Shown here: positions 16,691 to 24,709 of the stretch, one piece after another | Position numbering within the stretch: position 1 is the first letter of the stretch | Layout: each line of letters begins with the position of its first letter | Source: Bacillota bacterium | Lineage (GTDB): Bacteria; Bacillota; Clostridia; Lachnospirales; Lachnospiraceae | Assembly (NCBI GenBank): GCA_023414875.1 | Contig: JAEZMV010000025.1 | Location: 62,001-126,000, forward strand | Length of the DNA: 64,000 nucleotides | Direction: 5' to 3' | Program-made: the position numbers and the translations under genes | The notes under the pieces: generated by a model | The model's database searches: none | Seen by the model: the letters and a program-made list of their open reading frames with translations, nothing else | What the model was told of the DNA's origin: nothing

Positions 16691-16854
16691 AAACCCGAAT
16701 CAATGAGACGATGAGTTTCTTTAACAACCTGCCCTGCGAACTGACTGAATACGAAGAAGAGTATGTGAGGACTCTCTTGGAAAAGATAATGGTTTACGAC
16801 GACCACATCATAATTGAATTTAAGTCCGGAATTGAAATTCAAATAGATGAATAA
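16681..16854 (+). pseudogene. C-terminal fragment of a large serine recombinase
   Basis: The 57 codons encode a coiled tail followed by EYEEEYVRTLLEKIMVYDDH and then F-KSGIEI, the C-terminal signature of resolvase/invertase-type integrases of conjugative elements. The catalytic N-terminal domain and zinc ribbon are absent. It shows that a second mobile element, besides the Tn916-like one, was once integrated here. Confidence 0.75.
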
Positions 16855-16870
16855 TTAGCAATGAAAAACA

Positions 16871-16912
16871 CCTGCAACTCTTATGCTTGAGTTGCGGGTT
16901 TCGTTGTTTTTA
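16871..16912 (+). terminator. Intrinsic terminator
   Basis: CCTGCAACTC and GAGTTGCGGG form a long stem with an 8-nt loop and a T-rich tail. It directly follows the recombinase remnant. Confidence 0.85.
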
Positions 16913-16972
16913 AACATTTTATGTGTAAATATTGTAAATTGAAACCAAATGATTTAAAATAATCCTATTGAG

Positions 16973-17080
16973 GTTTGGAGGAATTACTACGATCTTGAAG
17001 AGTACATTCTTAAACAGATAGATCAGTATGTATTGCAACTTGTGAAAGATTTCTTTCCGAAGTATGATAAGAAGAAGTAA
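16973..17080 (+). pseudogene. Short coding remnant
   Basis: A 35-codon open stretch reads VWRNYYDLEEYILKQIDQY and ends FFPKYDKKK with a stop, but has no start codon. The composition is protein-like. It is probably the 3' end of a lost gene, and I cannot name it. Confidence 0.3.
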
Positions 17081-17140
17081 GCCTGAGTTCTGTTTCCGTG
17101 TATGTATAAATTATAAATATGAAAAACAAGGCGGTTTGTT

Positions 17141-20100
17141 ATGAATAGAAAAGCAGTAAATAGCATAATTCAGGAAATAAATTATGACGTTTGGAGAAAA
17201 AGCCCATGGTGCTACGTTAAACTGCAGTCCCTTTTAGAGATTGCGGTAGACAAGTACTTATGGTCCATATTTTCATTAACCGATGTTCAATCATTAAAGC
17301 ATAAGCTTGACATTGTAAGCGGCAGACTTAGCCAAAATCTTGGAATCATATATGAGCTAAATAAAAAAGCAAATGATATGAAGCACAATAGTGATAAGGA
17401 CGTTCGCTATGAGTTCGATTTTTTAAAAAATTACTTTACTGAATATAATGGACTTATCAAATCTACACTTCCTAATATGACGGATTTGTTCCTTGATGAG
17501 AGTATTTTCAATCCGCAATCTACTATTTTTGATCATGAACAACAGATTGTAAAAACTGATGAAAAAGCAGGCCCTAATTCACAAAAAAAACTCACAAAAT
17601 TCATTTATATTAATTCTGGCGTAGGAAGGCAAGACTATGGATTTAAGGTTTACTGCTTAGAAAGCGGAAACGAACTTAGTGACTTTCAGAAAAGCATCTA
17701 TGCAACCATTTTCAATTTTTTGCAACGAAGCAACGTCGCAAAAAAGAATCTTTTTATTGAAAGATATGAAGGCGAAGCTGGGCATAATGTTGACTTTTAC
17801 AAAGTTTTTAGATATCAATTGCTGATATTGACACTTCTGAGGTGTGGCAATAATAGCAATAATACACTTGTTTTGAATGCTGTGAAATCCGAACAAGAAT
17901 CCATTCATGTTGCTTGTCTAAATATTAATCACTATGTTGATATGCTTTCACAACTGTGCGGCAGGCAGAGTCCATTGATTGAAATCGCCTTCAGCGACTC
18001 TGGAATCAAAGTATCCTTAGAGAAAAGAACAGATTGCTATATTGAGAATATTGGAAACCGAGAAAACAATACCCGAGACTTTTGGCTATCACCAAGTCTA
18101 TTATATAGCATTTCCATTGAGAAACATGAGGGGATTCTAAGAGAGTTTCTTCATGACTTCTTTGACTATAAAGACTTTAGACCAGGACAATTAGAGGCAA
18201 TTGCAAATTCACTAAATACCAAGAATCGTTCTATCTGCATAATGCCAACCGGTGCAGGAAAATCAATTGTTTTTTATATGAATGCACTATTGTCAGCTTG
18301 CCCGACAATTGTAATATCACCAACTTCTGTCCTTGCAAAAGATCAACAAAGAAACTTAAAGGAGCTACATAACATTGATGATTGTGCTATATATGCAGAC
18401 AACATAGAAGAAATTCTTGGATTAAACAATAAGCTAATATATGTGACGCCGGAGGATTTACAAAAGCATAAGCTTATTCTCCGAATAATTCATTTTAATA
18501 CCAGTGGAATGATTGCAAATGTTATTCTGGATGAGATCCATACATTGTGTAACTGGAGTCATGACTTCAGACCTGATTACCTTATGCTTTGCAATAATCT
18601 ATTCACTTTCGTCGATCGATGTAGGTATTTAGGGTTTACTGCTACGGCAAACTACAAGGTTTTAACAGACTTGATACGACAGTTCAAGATCGAGCCACAA
18701 AATGTTATACAACCTATTAGTTTTAATGCCGGAAACTTCGAGTTCGATTATATACAGTGCAAAGACGATACCAATCAAATATTGGCTTTGCTTAAGACTA
18801 TCGAGCAATTCATAAATCATAGAAAGCACCAAGAAGATAAGATGATTGTTTTCACACATAATGTTGATGAATCAAAGACCATCTCACAAGCTCTGGCAAA
18901 ATTGGAAAACTACGATACAAACTGCTTTGATGAGGAACATACATATTCGTATAAGGAGTTTACAACTGGAGTGAAACACGTTCTCATTGCCGATAGCGAA
19001 ATGGGCATTGGAATCAACCTTCCAAATGTTGTGTGCACTGTTCACTATGGATTGCCTAATTCAAAAGCGCAGTATGTTCAGGAAATTGGAAGAGCTAATA
19101 GACGTCTCAATTATGGAAAGTCGATTGTTATTTTCAGAGATACTAATAATCTGAATGACGAAGAACACAAGTTGATTAGCTTTGAGACATCAATAGATGA
19201 GATCATTAACATCATAAAGTTAATAGACACAGATTTAAGCAGGGTATTCTCATCAATCCTTGGTTCTACTGAAAATTATAGTGCATCTTCCTCACAAATA
19301 ATCTCAATTTATAAGCAGATTAAGGATGTCGAGAATTACGAAGTCATTACTTTCAGAAAAAACAACTCGCAAAGCAAGAAATATATCCAGAAGTACTTAT
19401 ATAAATTGCATCTCTTGGGAGTGATTGAAAACTGGTATATTAGGTCAGAGGATGATCGCTCTATCTGTATACAAATTGAGGTAGATTTTCAGAAACTTGA
19501 TTTGGATTGCGTTAAGGATAAGGCAATCTCATATCTTAATACGATGGGGAAATTTTATAAATATACATATGATATTGGCAATGCCGACAACATCAACGAT
19601 ATCGTGTACATCTTTGAAAAATGGTTCTATGATGAATTTTTGAGATATCATAGAGAACAACTATTGAATGTGGTGGAATTCTTTAATTACTATGCTGCGA
19701 AGAATAACAGTAACGAAATCAAGAAAGAGTTGTTAAATTACTTTACCACAACACTCCAAAAGGTCGATAACCAAAAAGAATATCTGGAAGGAGTGTCCCA
19801 AGAAGAAATACTTGAGAGCAAGATGCATATCGATTCAAACATCAATTCCGCTGCTGAAGAGTTACTGACTAATGCATATGACCCGAAACTTGATTTGATT
19901 TGCTACCTATACAACAACCAGCGAAACAACAACGATGCTGTATCAAGATTATTGCGAGTAGTTGACAATTTGGCTGATGTTGATAGACGCAATCTGCTGG
20001 AGTACGTGTACAATTTTTACGAAGGGATGAATCTTGAGAATCGATTAAAAGTTTTTGGTAAGCTTTCAGAATACTATTCTGAAGAAGAAACAATAGATGT

Positions 20101-20182
20101 TTTATACAGGCGAATACCCAATGATGAAATTTACTATGGATATCTTGCCGAAACAATGAATAATGCATTTTGGAGGAATTAA
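17141..20182 (+). CDS. RecQ-like ATP-dependent DNA helicase with large N-terminal extension
   Basis: This 1013-residue protein carries a RecQ-type helicase core: FRPGQ-x-EAI (motif 0, about 344), MPTGAGKS (Walker A, about 368), LDEIHTLCNWSHDFRPDY (motif II, about 463-480), GFTATAN (about 498), MGIGINLP (about 621) and QEIGRANRR (about 646). The first 330 residues are unlike RecQ. An early ANDMKHN motif recalls HEPN/DUF4145-type helices, but that is only a guess. The C-terminal 330 residues lack recognisable RQC zinc or HRDC domains. A coiled-coil membrane protein gene follows after 2 bp and an HhH-type gene comes next, which suggests a dedicated system rather than housekeeping RecQ. Confidence 0.85.
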   Translation: MNRKAVNSIIQEINYDVWRKSPWCYVKLQSLLEIAVDKYLWSIFSLTDVQSLKHKLDIVSGRLSQNLGIIYELNKKANDMKHNSDKDVRYEFDFLKNYFTEYNGLIKSTLPNMTDLFLDESIFNPQSTIFDHEQQIVKTDEKAGPNSQKKLTKFIYINSGVGRQDYGFKVYCLESGNELSDFQKSIYATIFNFLQRSNVAKKNLFIERYEGEAGHNVDFYKVFRYQLLILTLLRCGNNSNNTLVLNAVKSEQESIHVACLNINHYVDMLSQLCGRQSPLIEIAFSDSGIKVSLEKRTDCYIENIGNRENNTRDFWLSPSLLYSISIEKHEGILREFLHDFFDYKDFRPGQLEAIANSLNTKNRSICIMPTGAGKSIVFYMNALLSACPTIVISPTSVLAKDQQRNLKELHNIDDCAIYADNIEEILGLNNKLIYVTPEDLQKHKLILRIIHFNTSGMIANVILDEIHTLCNWSHDFRPDYLMLCNNLFTFVDRCRYLGFTATANYKVLTDLIRQFKIEPQNVIQPISFNAGNFEFDYIQCKDDTNQILALLKTIEQFINHRKHQEDKMIVFTHNVDESKTISQALAKLENYDTNCFDEEHTYSYKEFTTGVKHVLIADSEMGIGINLPNVVCTVHYGLPNSKAQYVQEIGRANRRLNYGKSIVIFRDTNNLNDEEHKLISFETSIDEIINIIKLIDTDLSRVFSSILGSTENYSASSSQIISIYKQIKDVENYEVITFRKNNSQSKKYIQKYLYKLHLLGVIENWYIRSEDDRSICIQIEVDFQKLDLDCVKDKAISYLNTMGKFYKYTYDIGNADNINDIVYIFEKWFYDEFLRYHREQLLNVVEFFNYYAAKNNSNEIKKELLNYFTTTLQKVDNQKEYLEGVSQEEILESKMHIDSNINSAAEELLTNAYDPKLDLICYLYNNQRNNNDAVSRLLRVVDNLADVDRRNLLEYVYNFYEGMNLENRLKVFGKLSEYYSEEETIDVLYRRIPNDEIYYGYLAETMNNAFWRN

Positions 20183-20184
20183 TA

Positions 20185-20661
20185 ATGGTCAAGGATGTTG
20201 AAGAACTAAGAAACGAAATAGAACTATTTGAGGACAATATGAAAAGGTCTAACGGGATGATAGATTTGATGGGAGATGGTATAGAACGTCTTAACCGCAA
20301 TTATGAAGAATTGCGTGAACTATCGAAGGAAGTACAAACAACAAACGATTCGTTTGTTCATAACGTAGAACTTCTTCGCTCAGAATTACAGAATTGTGAG
20401 AAGGAATTAAATACCAAGGCTGATCAGAATGTTGTTGATATGAGGAGAGAAATCTTCTCACTATCCGAAACGCTAAATAAAACGATGACGTCCTTTTGGA
20501 AAGAAGTGTCTGCAGAAACAAAAAGGGAATCTGAACAATTAAGGCAAAAACTTGATAGTATGGAGATCAATCTCGAAACGAAGATAAAAAAAGTGAACAC
20601 TTTTGCTATCATATCTTGTGTCATTGCTGCCATAAGTTTGGTCATGGCACTTGTCAGGTAA
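20185..20661 (+). CDS. Coiled-coil protein with C-terminal membrane anchor
   Basis: This 158-residue protein is almost entirely helical with heptad-like charge patterns (residues 1-130) and ends in one hydrophobic segment (about 137-156, AIISCVIAAISLVMALV). ATG 20185 is chosen over the in-frame TTG at 20170 because GGAGG lies at 20172-20176. It starts 2 bp after the helicase stop, so the two are co-transcribed and probably cotranslated. I infer that it anchors the helicase, or senses or forms a membrane-linked assembly. No named family is recognised. Confidence 0.7.
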   Translation: MVKDVEELRNEIELFEDNMKRSNGMIDLMGDGIERLNRNYEELRELSKEVQTTNDSFVHNVELLRSELQNCEKELNTKADQNVVDMRREIFSLSETLNKTMTSFWKEVSAETKRESEQLRQKLDSMEINLETKIKKVNTFAIISCVIAAISLVMALVR

Positions 20662-20844
20662 TCATCGGATCTGTTTTATCACATGCCGTTATAGAAAAGG
20701 ACATCATTAATATAGTTATTAGCGTCAAAAGATTTTTTTCATGCAATTCCTTATTTACTTTATTAATTATAGATACATTCAAACACTGTACAATTGCAAT
20801 GCGATTTTTGTTATAAATGTGTAAAAAAGTCGAGGGGGATCATA

Positions 20845-21642
20845 TTGACAAACAAAGAAAAGAATCATGTAGTGTATCGTTTTGCTTACAACTATCTTCT
20901 TGACATTTTACCAAATAAAATAAATTCTGATGATCTGCAGAAGTATTTTGTTGGAGATAGACGAGATTTTAGTTCATTGACTGATGTATATGAACAATTA
21001 ATTCAATCTGCACAGAATTATCAGGGTATGCCAAATGTTATAAAGTTTACTGAACGAAAAGAGCAGATTAAGACAATTTTATTTAAGTATAACTTTATTG
21101 AAATTGCTACATATAATATTGAGGACTTGTATCAGATATTCAGAAAAAAATTCAACGTTACAAGTGAGGATAGCAATCGTAATAGCTGGCATAAATGGAG
21201 TAAATCAATCATTGATGCGGCAAAATTTATATGTAACTTTGATAATATAGACGATTTCAAAACCTTTGTTAATCAGTTTGACTATAATTTGCCGACTAGA
21301 ATGGCGTTGCCATTGCTTATTTCTAATAAAATTAGCGGTATTGGATTTGCATTGGCCTGTGATTGCTTGAAAGAGTTAGGTTATACTAACTACCCTAAGC
21401 CCGATTCGCATTTGATAGATGTATTTAACGGATTGGGATTGTCGGAGAAAAAGGATATCTCCGTATTTGAAGCCATTGTTAAAATGTCGGATGATTGTAA
21501 GGAAATAGATGAGTCTATAACTCCATATAAAATCGATAAAATAATCTGGTTAATATGTTCCGGTAGATTTTATCATGATGATATTACAATTAGAGCGCAT
21601 AAAGATGATTTTATAAAGATGGCTACTCGGGATTTGAAATAA
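20845..21642 (+). CDS. HhH-GPD-like (DNA glycosylase fold) protein
   Basis: This 265-residue soluble protein is read from TTG 20845 because GAGGGGG precedes it; the ATG at 20794 lacks an RBS. The segment KISGIGFALACDCLKELGY (about residues 166-184) followed by KPDSHLIDVF resembles the helix-hairpin-helix plus conserved Asp region of HhH-GPD glycosylases (G-x-G...D-x-H). The rest is mostly helical. It follows the RecQ-like helicase and coiled-coil genes after about 180 bp in the same direction. It could recognise modified or foreign DNA bases for that system. The fold call is by eye only. Confidence 0.5.
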   Translation: MTNKEKNHVVYRFAYNYLLDILPNKINSDDLQKYFVGDRRDFSSLTDVYEQLIQSAQNYQGMPNVIKFTERKEQIKTILFKYNFIEIATYNIEDLYQIFRKKFNVTSEDSNRNSWHKWSKSIIDAAKFICNFDNIDDFKTFVNQFDYNLPTRMALPLLISNKISGIGFALACDCLKELGYTNYPKPDSHLIDVFNGLGLSEKKDISVFEAIVKMSDDCKEIDESITPYKIDKIIWLICSGRFYHDDITIRAHKDDFIKMATRDLK

Positions 21643-21705
21643 ATGGTATCCCTACTAGTATAATAAAACAATGAAAGAAATTATTCTGTAAGGAAGGTGA
21701 ATTAT

Positions 21706-22131
21706 ATGATTTTAGATGAATTAAGGAAAATAGTTGATGAATTCAATGATCAAGGCAAGATGGAATTCCTCCCAGAAACAACAGATGATAAGATATCTGG
21801 CTTTGAAAATAAAAATAACGTTACGCTGCCACTTCAGTATAAAAAGTGGTTACGCTTTTCGGATGGTGGAGAATTATTCTTACCTGCCGGACTTCAGTTA
21901 TATGGGGTAGAGCATAAGCCAATAATTGACGTTATTGATAATGACAGACCCAGTGACAATTACATTGTAATTGGTGCCTTAGCTTCCGGAGATCCTATTC
22001 TTTTTGAAAAAGGAACCGAAAAAATAGCTATCTACAATCACGAGGCTGGCAGAATAGAGGATGATGAACTTTACCCTGACTTTTTTTCGTTTCTGAAGGA
22101 TTTATATGATTTGTTGGGTATAGGAGGATGA
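21706..22131 (+). CDS. SMI1/KNR4 (SUKH) family immunity protein
   Basis: This 141-residue protein has the SUKH layout: an N-terminal helix, the LPLQYKKWLRFSDGGE motif (about residues 43-58), a GLQLYGVE strand, then YIVIGALASGDPILFE and a C-terminal FFSFLKDLYDLL helix. SUKH proteins bind and neutralise polymorphic nuclease toxins in the cytoplasm. ATG 21706 is chosen because AAGGAAGG lies at the right distance; the upstream GTG at 21697 overlaps it. The nuclease-toxin gene follows 4 bp after the stop, so it is the likely partner. Placing the immunity gene first is the reverse of the usual order. Confidence 0.85.
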   Translation: MILDELRKIVDEFNDQGKMEFLPETTDDKISGFENKNNVTLPLQYKKWLRFSDGGELFLPAGLQLYGVEHKPIIDVIDNDRPSDNYIVIGALASGDPILFEKGTEKIAIYNHEAGRIEDDELYPDFFSFLKDLYDLLGIGG

Positions 22132-22135
22132 TTCT

Positions 22136-23062
22136 ATGTCTAGAAGAACCTCTGAAGCCAATAAAGCTATTTGCGAAGCATGGAATGCTGAGCAACAATT
22201 AGTCCAAGAAGGAAAAGGTACTAGAGACTGGACTCCTGAACAGCAGAAGGATATCCTTGAAAAAGGAAAAGCTTATGATGAAAAAGGAAAAGCGTTCGAA
22301 GGCCATCATATGCTGAATGTAGAGAAATTTCCTGAACACCAGGGCAATCCTCAAAACATAGAGTTTTTATCAAGGCCGGAGCACTTACAAGCGCATGATG
22401 GAAATTATCAGAACCCTACTCGTGGATATTTTGATTATATTACCGGGGAAACAAGATTCTTTGAAAATGGTAATTTAGAGCCGTGTATTGTCATTGAATT
22501 GAGCAATCCTATTATCAATATTAGTGATCTACCATCGGAAACAGTATCTGATAAGAAAGTTGTTTCTGATGAAGAAAAAGTAGTAGAGGGTGTAATCAAA
22601 GACAATACAGAGAAGGCCAATGAAGCTGATAATCAAATATTAACAAAAAATAGTGCAGAGTCAATTACTCCTAAAAACAAAGTGGAATTAAAGAAAAAAT
22701 CGAGTATTGGAGATAAAATTCTGCACGTAGCAGAGGCAGTTTCAGAGTTTTCAAAACGACACCCTGTTGCTACAAAAATAATAAAGTATGTTGTTCCGGT
22801 AGCTATTGGAGTAGTTGCTGACGTTGCATCAAAAAGTGGAAGAAGTAATAGTGGGAAAACTCAACTAAAAGTACCGACAAAGCAGAAGGCAGGTATTAGT
22901 TCACAGAGTAATACATTAGAAAAGGTGAGTGAAGTTGTTACACAAGTTGAAGAGGTACTTGAACGAAACTCTCCAGTTGCACATACGGTTGGTCCACATC
23001 CACAGAGATATAATGGTATATGGAAAGAAAAGGCAGCATACCCACGTGGGGGCAAAAAATAA
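22136..23062 (+). CDS. GHH/HNH-type nuclease toxin-like protein
   Basis: This 308-residue protein carries a nuclease module near the N-terminus: RDWTPEQQKDIL, then KAFEGHHML (the GHH signature, about residues 55-62), NPQNIEFL and EHLQAHDG. This is the pattern of HNH/endonuclease VII toxins (GHH...N-x-x-NI-x-F...H-x3-H). After about residue 150 comes a low-complexity charged linker, then one hydrophobic segment (about 215-232) and a tail. There is no signal peptide and no N-terminal delivery domain. It overlaps functionally with the SUKH gene 4 bp upstream. It could be a stand-alone toxin or a toxin piece detached from a larger delivery protein. Confidence 0.75.
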   Translation: MSRRTSEANKAICEAWNAEQQLVQEGKGTRDWTPEQQKDILEKGKAYDEKGKAFEGHHMLNVEKFPEHQGNPQNIEFLSRPEHLQAHDGNYQNPTRGYFDYITGETRFFENGNLEPCIVIELSNPIINISDLPSETVSDKKVVSDEEKVVEGVIKDNTEKANEADNQILTKNSAESITPKNKVELKKKSSIGDKILHVAEAVSEFSKRHPVATKIIKYVVPVAIGVVADVASKSGRSNSGKTQLKVPTKQKAGISSQSNTLEKVSEVVTQVEEVLERNSPVAHTVGPHPQRYNGIWKEKAAYPRGGKK

Positions 23063-23481
23063 AAGGCTGATACATTGTAACGATTGCTCAAGGCTATCGT
23101 TAAAGGTTCGTGGACCAGTTTCCAAATACGGACAGGGATATATAACTTACTTTCTGTCGTGTCGAGGTTTCCGATAAACGGAAGATTTGAAATCTGCCAA
23201 TTGAAATCAGTTGGTCAAACTCAACCCACTTCGAAGAAGGGTGAATTCCGTCAGAAGTGGAGTATATGGTGTCGATATGTTCCCTAGAACCTCAAAACAG
23301 TTGATATGTTCCCATGGACGTAGACATCAATAATAAGCACTCGAGCCATTCCGTTGGTGGAAACATATCGAAAGTAGAAGAGACGTTATAACATCCATAT
23401 CTCATGGTTGAAGAAAGTTGGTAAGTAAACGCTCCATCATCGCATACGAAAAAGAGACAGCAAAAAGATACAGATTAACAT
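23063..23481. other. Intergenic region with decayed sequence
   Basis: Short open stretches exist but none has an RBS or recognisable motif. The region separates the toxin gene from the distal copy of the direct repeat and probably contains remnants of lost genes. Confidence 0.45.
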
Positions 23482-23646
23482 TTACGACCAACTTACGACA
23501 GATTTACGACCATTTATAATTAATTGTAAAGAATAATGAATTGTATGACAAACAGAACATGCAGGAAATAAGGAAATGAAGATATATAAAAGGATTTACA
23601 GTATCAGGAATGATTTCCCGACGATGAATAGCTTGGAGAAATAAAC
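23482..23646 (+). repeat. Distal copy of the ~165-bp direct repeat with phased TTACGAC heptamers
   Basis: Three perfect TTACGAC heptamers start at 23482, 23493 and 23504 (11-bp steps). GGATTTACAGTAT and AATGATTTCCCGACGA follow with nearly the same spacing as at 13984-14152. This copy is the better preserved for the heptamers. Confidence 0.75.
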
Positions 23647-23690
23647 CCAGGAAAATCAAAGGCATATTTATAAAATTCATTTTACTTTTC

Positions 23691-23734
23691 AGGACACTTT
23701 TCAAAAATAAAACTTTGAAAGGTGTCCTTTTTGC
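23691..23734 (+). terminator. Intrinsic terminator
   Basis: AGGACAC-x-TTTCAAA pairs with TTTGAAA-x-GTGTCCT and is followed by TTTTT. It resembles the GAGGACA-type terminators at 12396 and 24493. Confidence 0.8.
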
Positions 23735-23891
23735 TTGTAGTCGAATATTATCAGACATGTTTGATGTTGAGAGGTGAATAGCGTTATGGCGAATACAAGT
23801 ATGGGAATAGAAAGGTATAATTTATTGTGAGAATAAATAATACATGGTATACTAAAACGAGACGTATAATCTGAGAGAAGGGTTGGTATAC

Positions 23892-24320
23892 ATGGGATTT
23901 ATTGAAATTGCCAGCGGTAATTCTGTTTGGCGCGGAATGGATTACTATAAGGAAAAGAAAGTAGTTTCTTGGGAGAGGACAGGCCCGGAGACTTATAGTG
24001 GTAGAGTATCTGGAAATGGTACGGAGCCGTATATAGTTCATATCGATAAACAGCATCCGAGAAAATCAACCTGCAATTGCCCCTTTGCAGATGGACGGCG
24101 TGTTATCTGTAAGCATATGGTGGCATTATTATTCACTACTGAACCTAAGGTTGCAGAAGACTTTCTCAAAGAAGTTGAAGAATATGAAGCAGAGGAAGAA
24201 TCCAGAGAACAGCAACATTATGAGGATTTAAAGAAGTATGTGATGAGCCTTTCCAAACCAGAACTTCAGGAGATGCTTATTGATGCATTTATTCAGTTGG
24301 AAGAGCGAAGAAACTATTAA
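23892..24320 (+). CDS. SWIM zinc-finger protein
   Basis: This 142-residue protein has a SWIM-type finger, CNC-x9-CKH (about residues 58-72), preceded by a strand-rich half (WRGMDYY...YSGRVSGNG) and followed by an acidic coiled helix and an LSKPELQEMLIDAF helix. SWIM fingers bind DNA or proteins. Small stand-alone ones are common in Firmicutes and their role is unknown. ATG 23892 is chosen over the TTG at 23883. It lies outside the direct-repeat bracket and stands alone in its transcription unit, followed by about 170 bp of remnants and a terminator. Confidence 0.75.
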   Translation: MGFIEIASGNSVWRGMDYYKEKKVVSWERTGPETYSGRVSGNGTEPYIVHIDKQHPRKSTCNCPFADGRRVICKHMVALLFTTEPKVAEDFLKEVEEYEAEEESREQQHYEDLKKYVMSLSKPELQEMLIDAFIQLEERRNY

Positions 24321-24709
24321 TTAGAAACCATAATCATAAAGACATTTTCAAACTAAGATGCGAAGGATGAAAGAATAGAAATGTGTATAGATGAATTGCT
24401 GGAGGATTTGTAATGATACCGGGAAATAAGTAACAGTATGAAAGAATAAGTAATATGGTTACGGAATCCAATTTAATAAATTAGAACTACTAAGAGGACA
24501 TTTTTTAAAGAAATTTAGGAAATGTCCTCTTTTTGCGTTTTAATTCTATACATGTTACATTATTTTTTAAAACTTTACAAGATATGGCTATTATGATATA
24601 TTGTTACTGCTGTCTTTTTAATGGTAAAATATACCACCTTTATGTTTTATCGACTACTAATAACTTTTAAGAGGACACATATTTATAAGAATGAGAGGGG
24701 AATTTTAAA
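24321..24709. other. Intergenic region with terminator
   Basis: It contains the terminator at 24493-24535. Two very short open frames with GGAGG-like sites (around 24381 and 24413) are too short to be called genes. The remainder is AT-rich and probably holds the lipoprotein promoter. Confidence 0.5.
24493..24535 (+). terminator. Intrinsic terminator
   Basis: AGAGGACATTTT pairs with GAAATGTCCTCT (nearly perfect) and is followed by TTTTTGCG. Confidence 0.85.
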
